This document shows positions 1-6,794 of a DNA stretch of 10,912 nt, piece after piece. The position numbers were made by a program, and so were the translations under genes. Every line of letters begins with the position of its first letter. Position 1 is the stretch's first letter. Below the pieces are notes generated by a model. The model worked only from the letters and a program-made list of their open reading frames with translations, did no database searches and had not been told where the DNA came from. Source of the stretch: Reyranella sp. (lineage in GTDB: Bacteria; Pseudomonadota; Alphaproteobacteria; Reyranellales; Reyranellaceae); the NCBI GenBank assembly GCA_016780605.1, contig JADHLS010000090.1:1-10912 (forward strand), given 5' to 3'.

Positions 1-599
1 TGCCTGTGCTGCGCCACTACGACGGCATCTGTCACGTCTATGTCGATCGCGACGCCGACATCGCCATGGCGACGGATGTCGTGGCCAATGCCAAGATGCG
101 CCGCGTCAGCGTGTGTGGCGCTGCCGAGACGCTTTTGGTGGACCGGGCTGCGCTCGACACGCACCTGATGCCCGTGCTCGCCAAGCTGCATGAGCTCGGC
201 TGCGAGGTGCGTGGCGACGCCGAAGTGCAGAAGCGCGATGCCAAGGCCCTGCCCGCCACCGAGAAGGATTGGCGGACCGAGTATCTCGCGCCGGTGATCG
301 CGGTCGCCACGGTCGACGGCGTCGGCGGCGCCATCGATCACATCGCCCGCTTCGGCAGCCAGCACACCGAATCGATCATCACCGGCAACGAGGCGACGGC
401 CCGGCGCTTCCTCGCCGAGGTCGACAGCGCCATCGTCATGCACAACGCCAGCACGCAGTTCGCCGATGGCGGGGAGTTCGGCCTGGGCGCCGAGATCGGC
501 ATCTCGACCAACCGCATGCATGCCCGCGGGCCGGTCGGCCTGGTCGAGCTCACGACCTACAAGAACATCGTGCGCGGCCAGGGCACGACGCGGCCGTGA
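1..599 (+). CDS. proA: Gamma-glutamyl phosphate reductase (glutamate-5-semialdehyde dehydrogenase), 3' part
   Basis: The frame is open to the left edge, so the N-terminal half lies outside the window; about 198 residues of a protein usually near 420 are present. ProA reduces gamma-glutamyl phosphate to glutamate-5-semialdehyde with NADPH, the second step of proline synthesis in the cytoplasm. The visible part starts near the family block [11 protein letters not shown]. It contains the catalytic-cysteine region [11 protein letters not shown] with the Cys codon at 114-116, and ends with the very conserved stretch [20 protein letters not shown] followed by ARGPVGL and the final [10 protein letters not shown]. 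The TGA stop is at 597-599. The next gene, nadD, begins within about 10 to 30 bases on the same strand, which matches the usual proB-proA-nadD-rsfS-rlmH order of alphaproteobacteria and suggests co-transcription. No damage is seen in the visible part. Confidence 0.97.
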   Translation, partial: PVLRHYDGICHVYVDRDADIAMATDVVANAKMRRVSVCGAAETLLVDRAALDTHLMPVLAKLHELGCEVRGDAEVQKRDAKALPATEKDWRTEYLAPVIAVATVDGVGGAIDHIARFGSQHTESIITGNEATARRFLAEVDSAIVMHNASTQFADGGEFGLGAEIGISTNRMHARGPVGLVELTTYKNIVRGQGTTRP

Positions 600-630
600 G
601 CTGCAACGCGTGAGCTCTTCTCTTCATCCA

Positions 631-1677
631 ATGCCGGGGGTGCCGCGGGATACGACGCGCCGCATCGGGCTTCTCGGCGGCTCGTTCAATCCCGCGCACG
701 AGGGCCATCGCCATATCAGCCTCGAGGCGCTCCGGCGGCTCGGCCTCGACGAGGTGTGGTGGCTGGTCTCGCCGCAGAACCCACTGAAGGCCGGCGACGG
801 CATGGAGCCGCTCGCGACCCGGGTCGCCCGCGCCCGGCAGATCGTGGGCCGCCATCCGCGCATCCGCATCGATGCGCCCGAGCTGGGGCTGGGCACGCGC
901 TACACCCTGGATACCGTGCGCGCTTTGCGGCGGGCCTATCCGAAGGCCCGCTTCGTCTGGCTGACAGGCGCCGACATCCTGCCCCAGTTCGTCGACTGGC
1001 GCGGCTGGCGCGAGCTCTTCCAGTCGATCCCCATCGCGGCCTTCGCCCGACCGGGCTGGAGCTATCCCGCCCTCGCCTCGGCAGCCCCGCGCGCCTTCGC
1101 CCGTTACCGGATAGACGCCGGCCGGGCGCGCATGCTGCCATCCTGCGTAGCCCCGGCCTGGTGCTTCATCCCCAGCCGGCTGGACAGCCATTCGGCCACG
1201 GCGATCCGCGCCGTGCGGCCGCGACGACGGACGAAAGCGAAAGGACAGACCATCACCGACCAGAATTTCTCCGAGAGGGGCCGTGCGCTTCCCGACCGGA
1301 GCAAGGACGCCGAGGCGCTGCTGGCGCTGGTGCGCCGTTCGCTGGATGACGACAAGGCCGAGGATGTCGTCGTCATCGACCTCAAGGGCAAGTCGGCGTT
1401 CGCCGACTACATGGTGATCGCCACCGGCCGCTCGAACCGCCAGGTCGTGGCCATCGCCGATCATCTGTCCGAGCGGCTGAAGCAAACCGGCCACGGCTAC
1501 ACGCCCGTCGAGGGCAAGCAGGGCGGCGATTGGGTGCTGGTCGATGCCGGCGACGTGGTGGTGCACATCTTCCGCCCCGAGCCGCGCGCCTTCTATGCGC
1601 TGGAGAAGATGTGGGCGCTCGAGGCCGAGGCGGCGAAACCCAAGCCCGTCCGCGCCCGCCGCAAGAAGCCAGCGTGA
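631..1677 (+). CDS. nadD: Nicotinate-nucleotide adenylyltransferase, reading in frame and without a stop into RsfS (NadD-RsfS frame)
   Basis: NadD joins nicotinate mononucleotide to AMP from ATP, giving deamido-NAD in NAD synthesis. Counting from ATG 631, residues 12-26 hold the nucleotidyltransferase signature GLLGGSFNPAHEGH, residues 111-124 hold LTGADILPQFVDW, and residues 188-193 hold SATAIR, the motif that normally closes NadD proteins. The expected stop is missing: the frame runs on through an Arg/Lys-rich linker (about residues 194-207) into a complete RsfS domain and ends only at TGA 1675-1677, for 348 residues. No stop occurs in any forward frame between SATAIR and about position 1347, so a one-base indel would not restore a normal NadD end. 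One C-to-T change in either CGA codon (1222 or 1225) would give TGA. An upstream in-frame GTG at 610 is an alternative start; neither start has a clear Shine-Dalgarno. The NadD assignment is firm; whether the product is one fused protein is open. Confidence 0.85.
   Translation: MPGVPRDTTRRIGLLGGSFNPAHEGHRHISLEALRRLGLDEVWWLVSPQNPLKAGDGMEPLATRVARARQIVGRHPRIRIDAPELGLGTRYTLDTVRALRRAYPKARFVWLTGADILPQFVDWRGWRELFQSIPIAAFARPGWSYPALASAAPRAFARYRIDAGRARMLPSCVAPAWCFIPSRLDSHSATAIRAVRPRRRTKAKGQTITDQNFSERGRALPDRSKDAEALLALVRRSLDDDKAEDVVVIDLKGKSAFADYMVIATGRSNRQVVAIADHLSERLKQTGHGYTPVEGKQGGDWVLVDAGDVVVHIFRPEPRAFYALEKMWALEAEAAKPKPVRARRKKPA
1240..1254 (+). promoter_or_regulatory. Ribosome binding site and putative ATC initiation codon of rsfS
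   Basis: AAAGGA at 1240-1245 is followed by six bases and then ATC at 1252-1254, exactly where an ATG would be expected from the spacing and from the peptide that follows. This site decides the rsfS start. That the ATC is used is inference; AUU and AUC starts are known in a few bacterial genes such as infC. Confidence 0.45.
1252..1677 (+). CDS. rsfS: Ribosomal silencing factor RsfS, apparent ATC start nested in the nadD frame
   Basis: RsfS (DUF143/Iojap family) binds ribosomal protein uL14 on the large subunit and blocks subunit joining when nutrients are scarce. The family core is clear: KDAEALLALV, then DDDKAEDVVVIDLKGKS, ADYMVIATGRSNRQV, EGKQGGDWVLVDAGDVVVHI and FRPEPRAFYALEKMW, with an Ala/Lys/Arg-rich tail. 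I placed the start at ATC 1252 because AAAGGA at 1240-1245 lies six bases upstream and the peptide would begin (M)TDQNF, a normal N-terminus, giving 141 residues. ATC is a very rare start codon. The only nearby standard alternative is GTG 1213, which lacks a ribosome site and would add 13 basic residues that do not look like RsfS. A third option is that RsfS exists only as the C-terminal half of a NadD-RsfS polypeptide. rlmH follows nine bases after the stop. Confidence 0.8.
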   Translation: MTDQNFSERGRALPDRSKDAEALLALVRRSLDDDKAEDVVVIDLKGKSAFADYMVIATGRSNRQVVAIADHLSERLKQTGHGYTPVEGKQGGDWVLVDAGDVVVHIFRPEPRAFYALEKMWALEAEAAKPKPVRARRKKPA

Positions 1678-1686
1678 TCAGCTGAC

Positions 1687-2142
1687 GTGAAGCTCACGAT
1701 CGCCTGCATCGGCCGCAACCGCGGCCCCGAGCGCGATCTCTACGACCATTACGCCGAGCGCATCCGCTGGCCGCTCGCCCTGATCGAGCGCGAGGAGAAG
1801 CGCAAGCTGCCGGCCCCCCAGCTGATGCAACGCGAAGGCGAGTTGCTGCTCGCGGCCATCCCTTCGGGCGCCGTGCTGGTGGCATTGGACCGGCGTGGCA
1901 AGGTCCTGGACAGCCAGGGCTTCGCCGACCGCTTGGCGCGCTGGCGTGACAATTCCGTGTCGGACGTGGCCTTCCTGATCGGCGGCGCCGATGGTCACAC
2001 CGAGCCCCTGTTGAAAAAGGCCGACCTCGTCCTTTCCTTTGGAACGATGACCTGGCCGCACCTGCTGGCCCGGGCCATGCTCGCCGAACAAATCTACAGA
2101 GCCCAGCAGGTTTTGGCTGGCCATCCCTATCACCGGGCATAA
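1687..2142 (+). CDS. rlmH: 23S rRNA (pseudouridine-1915 N3) methyltransferase RlmH
   Basis: RlmH methylates pseudouridine 1915 in helix 69 of 23S rRNA using S-adenosylmethionine, acting on assembled 70S ribosomes. It is a small SPOUT-family enzyme that works as a dimer. The 151-residue product has the family's normal length. It starts MKLTIACIG, carries the SAM-binding loop FLIGGADG (residues 96-103), and ends with the trefoil-knot signature LSFGTMTWPHLLARAMLAEQ and the C-terminal LAGHPYHR. The start is GTG 1687, supported by the conserved first residues; no strong ribosome site precedes it. It lies nine bases after the rsfS stop, so translational coupling is likely. The rsfS-rlmH pairing is one of the most conserved gene neighbourhoods in bacteria and joins two factors that act on the large ribosomal subunit. 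Confidence 0.97.
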   Translation: MKLTIACIGRNRGPERDLYDHYAERIRWPLALIEREEKRKLPAPQLMQREGELLLAAIPSGAVLVALDRRGKVLDSQGFADRLARWRDNSVSDVAFLIGGADGHTEPLLKKADLVLSFGTMTWPHLLARAMLAEQIYRAQQVLAGHPYHRA

Positions 2143-2180
2143 GCGTCGATTTTGCCTCTGTTCTGACGAAAAACCGGGGC

Positions 2181-2192
2181 TACATTGCACCC
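2181..2192 (+). promoter_or_regulatory. Possible -10 element just upstream of the exported hypothetical gene
   Basis: TACATT at 2181-2186 matches four of six bases of the sigma-70 -10 box and ends six bases before ATG 2193. If used, transcription would begin at or next to the ATG, giving a leaderless mRNA. No convincing -35 box is seen at the right spacing, and no Shine-Dalgarno sits close to the ATG. The gene may equally be read through from rlmH, 50 bases upstream. Confidence 0.2.
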
Positions 2193-2780
2193 ATGCGCGT
2201 TATCACCCGCACCCTGCTGGCCGGCCTCGGCGCTCTCTCCCTGGCGGGCGTTTCCGCCGCTTTGGCGCAGACCGCGACGCCGGCCGACAAGCCGGCGGTG
2301 AAGCCGGTCCGCAGCATCCCGTACGTGTCGATCACGGGCGAGGATGGCCGCCAGCGTCACTACGAGACCAACGCCATTCCGCTGTTGTTCAACCGTGCCT
2401 GCTTCGGCTGGCGCATGTATCTCGGCGGTCCCAACCGCGTCGTGTCCTTGAAGGAGGTGCTGACCACCTCGCAGCCGGCCGAGCAGGTGATCGCCGGTCC
2501 CGAGACCGAGGTCAGCGCCGACAAGACGCGCGCCACCACCCGCATGTTCGAGACGGTGCAGGACGGCGTGCTGCAGCGCTCGTGGTGCATCATCCCGGGC
2601 GATCCGCCGGGAACCTACACCTACGACATCACCATCGACGGCGAGCCGCGCGGCGAGTTCGTGTTCTGCGCCATCGAAGTGCCGGACCAGAACACCAACA
2701 CCGATCCGCGCGATCTCAGCTGCCCCAACAAGTTCAACTCGGTGCAGTACGCGCCGAAGCGCCCGGACTCGAAGTCCTGA
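2193..2780 (+). CDS. Exported hypothetical protein with four cysteines, coupled to gpmI
   Basis: I do not recognise this 195-residue protein. It starts with a classical signal peptide: MRVITRT, a hydrophobic stretch (residues 8-24), and a probable signal peptidase I site after LALA-like AALA (cleavage after residue 25, before QTATP). A short Pro/Lys-rich spacer (about 28-40) leads into a globular part with alternating beta-strand-like segments, for example PYVSITGEDG and YTYDITIDGEPRGEFVFCAI. The mature part has four cysteines (C70, C132, C159, C177), an even number compatible with two disulfide bonds in the periplasm. No enzyme motif or lipobox is visible. Its TGA overlaps the gpmI ATG by one base, so the two are likely translationally coupled. 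In many relatives the gene near gpmI and ctpA is an EnvC-like hydrolase activator; this protein has no resemblance to that family and sits upstream of gpmI instead. Confidence 0.85.
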   Translation: MRVITRTLLAGLGALSLAGVSAALAQTATPADKPAVKPVRSIPYVSITGEDGRQRHYETNAIPLLFNRACFGWRMYLGGPNRVVSLKEVLTTSQPAEQVIAGPETEVSADKTRATTRMFETVQDGVLQRSWCIIPGDPPGTYTYDITIDGEPRGEFVFCAIEVPDQNTNTDPRDLSCPNKFNSVQYAPKRPDSKS

Positions 2781-4375
2781 TGGCCGAGCAGTCGCGTCCG
2801 CGTCCCGCAGTCCTGTGCATCCTCGACGGTTGGGGCCACAGGCCTGACCCGTCCTATAACGCCATCCTCGACGCCCGCACGCCCAACTACGACCGCATGA
2901 TCGCGACCTGCCCGCAGGGGCTGATCGATGCGTCCGAGACCTTCGTCGGCTTGCCCAAGGGCCAGATGGGCAATTCCGAGGTCGGCCACATGAACCTGGG
3001 CGGCGGCCGCGTTGCCGTTCCTGAGCTGCCGCGCATCGACAAGGCGATCGAGGACGGCTCGTTCGCCAAGCATCCGATCCTGGCCGAGCTGGTCGACACG
3101 CTGAAAAAGAACGGCAAGGCCTGCCATCTTCTGGGGCTCGCCTCGCCGGGTGGCGTGCATTCGCACCAGGACCATCTGGTCTTCCTGGCCAATCACATCG
3201 CCGGCGCCGGCGTGCCGGTCTGGATCCACGCCATCCTCGACGGCCGCGACATGCCCCCGCGCAGCGCGCATGAGTGCCTGCAGCAGATCGAGGGCGGCCT
3301 GAAGAAGGGCCTGCCGATCAAGTTTGCCACCGTCTCCGGGCGCTACTACCCGATGGATCGCGACAAGCGCTGGGAGCGGGTGACGCTAGGCTACGAGGCC
3401 ATCGTCGACGCCAAGGGGGAGGAGGCCAAGACGCCCAAGGAGGCGATCGACAAGGGCTATGCCGCAGGCCAGGACGATGAGTTCGTGAGGCCCACCGTCA
3501 TTGATGGCTACAAGGGGATGCAGGACGGCGATGGCCTGCTGATGTTCAACTTCCGCGCCGACCGCGCGCGCCAGATCCTAACGGCCCTGCTCGATCCGCG
3601 TTTCGACGGCTTCAACCGGCCGCGCGTGGTGAAGTTCGCCATCGCCGTCGGCATGGTCGATTACTCCGCTGCGCTGAAACCGTTCCTCAAGACGCTGTTC
3701 CCGCCGGAGTCCATCACGATGGGCCTGGGCGAGACGGTGTCGAGAGCAGGCCTGAAGCAACTGCGCATCGCCGAGACCGAGAAGTACGCCCACGTCACCT
3801 TCTTCTTCAACGGCGGCGAGGAGCGCGTGTTCGACGGCGAGGAGCGCATTCTCGTGCCCTCGCCCAAGGTCGCGACCTACGATCTCAAGCCCGAGATGAG
3901 CGCGCCGGAAGTGACCGACAAGCTCGTCGAAGCGATTCTTTCAGGCAAGTTCGACCTGATCGTCGTCAATTACGCCAACTCAGACATGGTGGGCCACACC
4001 GGCAATCTCGACGCCGCCATAAAGGCGATCGAGGCGGTCGATACCTCGCTCGGCCGGCTGATGGAGGCGGTCAAGGCCAAGGGCGGCGTGATGCTGGTCA
4101 CGGCCGATCACGGCAATGCCGAGCAGATGTATGACGAGACGACCCATCAAAAGCACACCCAGCACACGTTGAACCGCGTGCCGGCGCTGCTGTTAAACGC
4201 TCCGGCCAAGATCCGCTCGCTCGCCGACGGCAAGCTCGCCGACGTTGCACCCACCATGCTGGCGCTGATGGGGCTGCCGCAACCCGCAGAAATGACCGGT
4301 CATTCGCTGCTGTCGGAAACACCGCGTCCGATCGTGCTGGGCGCGCCCAAGGCGGTGGCCGCCGCGTCAGATTGA
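2780..4375 (+). CDS. gpmI: 2,3-bisphosphoglycerate-independent phosphoglycerate mutase
   Basis: GpmI interconverts 3- and 2-phosphoglycerate in glycolysis and gluconeogenesis through a phosphoserine intermediate with two metal ions, usually manganese. The 531-residue product is near the usual 510-515, slightly long at the C-terminus. Family residues are visible in order: D16 in ILDGWG, the nucleophile S66 in MGNSEVGHMN, H127 in SPGGVHSH, D157 in DGRDMPP, the SGRYYPMDRDKRWER block, then D402 and H406 in NYANSDMVGHTGN, D443/H444 in TADHGNAEQM, and H462 in HTQHTLNRVP. All phosphatase-domain metal ligands that I can check are present, so the enzyme should be active. The start ATG 2780 overlaps the upstream gene's stop (TGATG), and the conserved PAVLCILDGWG lies right after it. 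An in-frame extension further upstream is only a shadow of the preceding gene. Confidence 0.97.
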   Translation: MAEQSRPRPAVLCILDGWGHRPDPSYNAILDARTPNYDRMIATCPQGLIDASETFVGLPKGQMGNSEVGHMNLGGGRVAVPELPRIDKAIEDGSFAKHPILAELVDTLKKNGKACHLLGLASPGGVHSHQDHLVFLANHIAGAGVPVWIHAILDGRDMPPRSAHECLQQIEGGLKKGLPIKFATVSGRYYPMDRDKRWERVTLGYEAIVDAKGEEAKTPKEAIDKGYAAGQDDEFVRPTVIDGYKGMQDGDGLLMFNFRADRARQILTALLDPRFDGFNRPRVVKFAIAVGMVDYSAALKPFLKTLFPPESITMGLGETVSRAGLKQLRIAETEKYAHVTFFFNGGEERVFDGEERILVPSPKVATYDLKPEMSAPEVTDKLVEAILSGKFDLIVVNYANSDMVGHTGNLDAAIKAIEAVDTSLGRLMEAVKAKGGVMLVTADHGNAEQMYDETTHQKHTQHTLNRVPALLLNAPAKIRSLADGKLADVAPTMLALMGLPQPAEMTGHSLLSETPRPIVLGAPKAVAAASD

Positions 4376-4407
4376 CTTTATTTAAGGCAGGCGCCGTGGG
4401 CCTCGCC

Positions 4408-4437
4408 TTGATACTGCCAAAGAAGCCCCTGTATTCT
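4408..4437 (+). promoter_or_regulatory. Probable sigma-70 promoter of ctpA
   Basis: TTGATA (4408-4413, five of six to TTGACA) and TATTCT (4432-4437, four of six to TATAAT) are separated by 18 bases. They sit in a locally A+T-richer gap of about 130 bases between gpmI and ctpA. Transcription would start near 4444 and give a leader of about 65 bases containing the hairpin at 4463-4487. Confidence 0.4.
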
Positions 4438-4462
4438 CGGTTAACTGCGCAGAAACCCCTTA

Positions 4463-4487
4463 TCGACCGGACTTGGATGTCCGGCGA
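4463..4487 (+). promoter_or_regulatory. Hairpin in the ctpA leader
   Basis: CCGGAC (4467-4472) and GTCCGG (4479-4484) pair perfectly around the six-base loop TTGGAT. TCG (4463-4465) can extend the stem with CGA (4485-4487) past one bulged A. The hairpin ends about ten bases before the GAAGG ribosome site (4496-4500) of ctpA. It has no following T-run, so it is not an intrinsic terminator. It may affect translation or mRNA stability, or have no role. Confidence 0.35.
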
Positions 4488-4508
4488 TCTCTTGTGAAGG
4501 CAGAGAAA

Positions 4509-5984
<1,476 letters not shown>

Positions 5985-5995
5985 GGACGTCCTCC

Positions 5996-6138
5996 ACCTC
6001 CCCCGTCAGACGGGGGAGGCCGGGAGGGGGAAGGCCACCAGCGGTGCAGCTGGCTCATTAGAGATCATGATCTTCGCCTTTCCCAAAGCCCCAGTGAGAC
6101 TCTCCCCCTCCCTGCCTCCCCCGTATGACGGGGGAGGT
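5996..6138. repeat. 143-bp MITE-like palindromic element with 36-bp terminal inverted repeats
   Basis: The outer arms 5996-6031 and 6103-6138 are inverted copies, 36 bases each, with only two mismatches. Each arm also folds on itself: CCTCCCCCGT and ACGGGGGAGG pair around three bases at 5997-6019 and again at 6115-6137. The 71-base centre holds a perfect 12-base palindrome AGATCATGATCT (6062-6073) and no gene. No clear target-site duplication flanks it. It fills nearly all of the ctpA-rppH gap and ends four bases before the rppH ribosome site. Short G+C-rich intergenic palindromes of this look are common, in my recollection, in high-GC proteobacteria; that it is a multi-copy, non-autonomous mobile element is inference. 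Confidence 0.7.
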
Positions 6139-6152
6139 AATAAGGGGTCGGC

Positions 6153-6629
6153 GTGACGGCCATCTCGTCCGGGCCCGACCGCTACCGCCGCAATGTCGGC
6201 CTCATGCTGATCGCGCCCGACCGACGGATCTTCGTCGGTCGGCGGACCAGGCAGCACGAGGCCTGGCAGATGCCGCAGGGTGGCGTCGACGACGACGAGA
6301 CGCCGGTCGAGGCGGCTTGCCGCGAACTATGGGAAGAGGTCGGCACGACCAAGGCGCTGCTGTTGCGCGAGAGCGCACAGTGGCTCACCTACGAGGTGCC
6401 CGAGGCGATGAGGCCGGCGAGCTGGAAGGGCCGCTGGCTGGGCCAGGCCCAGCGCTGGTTCGCCCTCGCTTTCACCGGTAGGGATTCCGACATCGACATT
6501 GCCGCCCACGACCAGGAATTCGACGCTTGGCAATGGATGGGCGCCGGCGAGATGCTGGAGCGCATCGTGCCGTTCAAGCGCCCGACCTATGTGGCCGTCG
6601 TGGAAGAATTTCGCGATCTGGTGAAATAG
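6153..6629 (+). CDS. rppH: RNA pyrophosphohydrolase RppH (Nudix hydrolase)
   Basis: RppH removes pyrophosphate from the 5' triphosphate end of mRNAs and so opens them to RNase E decay; in alphaproteobacteria the same family has been annotated as dinucleoside polyphosphate hydrolase (IalA). The 158-residue product starts at GTG 6153, five bases after AAGGGG (6142-6147). It has the family start YRRNVGLMLI, the substrate-side motif AWQMPQGGVDDDE, and a full Nudix box at residues 43-65 with E58, E61 and E62 as metal ligands (RELWEEVG). It ends with FDAWQWM and VPFKRPTYVAVVEEF, as usual for RppH. Length is normal. The gene is bracketed by two inverted-repeat elements, one ending 14 bases before its start and one beginning four bases after its stop. 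The polysaccharide deacetylase gene often found between ctpA and rppH in relatives is absent. Confidence 0.95.
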   Translation: MTAISSGPDRYRRNVGLMLIAPDRRIFVGRRTRQHEAWQMPQGGVDDDETPVEAACRELWEEVGTTKALLLRESAQWLTYEVPEAMRPASWKGRWLGQAQRWFALAFTGRDSDIDIAAHDQEFDAWQWMGAGEMLERIVPFKRPTYVAVVEEFRDLVK

Positions 6630-6633
6630 CTCA

Positions 6634-6789
6634 TTGCCGGGAGCGCGCCACTCCAGTGGCGCTCATGGTCTTCTGGACCGCCGGCTTCCAGCCGGCATAA
6701 TGATCATGAGCCGGCTGGAAGCCGGCGGTCCGGAAGAACATGACCATGAGCGCCACTGGAGTGGCGCGCCAGTGGCGCGCTCCCGGCAA
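6634..6789. repeat. 156-bp long inverted repeat between convergent genes, with nested hairpins
   Basis: The left arm 6634-6696 (63 bases) and right arm 6710-6789 (80 bases) are inverted copies around a 13-base centre that includes ATGATCAT. They differ by one substitution and two insertions in the right arm: six bases at 6738-6743, and an 11-base tandem copy of AGTGGCGCGCC (6760-6770, repeated at 6771-6781 with one change). Nested hairpins occur in both arms: GCGCCACT/AGTGGCGC (6645-6662 and 6750-6767) and GCCGGC/GCCGGC (6680-6696 and 6710-6726). It fills the gap between rppH and the convergent ferritin-like gene and could act as a two-way terminator or mRNA-end stabiliser. Spurious peptides from it contain GFQPA and GWKPA, a pattern I associate from memory with a widespread intergenic repeat. 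Mobility is inference. Confidence 0.75.
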
Positions 6790-6794
6790 AGACC

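Noticed and set aside
550..1566. A 338-codon open frame on the minus strand opposite nadD/rsfS
   Set aside because: Its composition (Arg, Ala, Gly, Pro rich) is typical of antisense frames in high-GC genomes, and the plus-strand NadD and RsfS motifs explain the region.
2582..2779. Upstream extension of the gpmI frame
   Set aside because: It overlaps the conserved-looking exported protein in another frame, and the GpmI family begins close to ATG 2780.
4384..4407. AGGC and GCCT at the ends of this stretch as a gpmI terminator
   Set aside because: Only four outer base pairs form, with mismatches inside, and no T-run follows.
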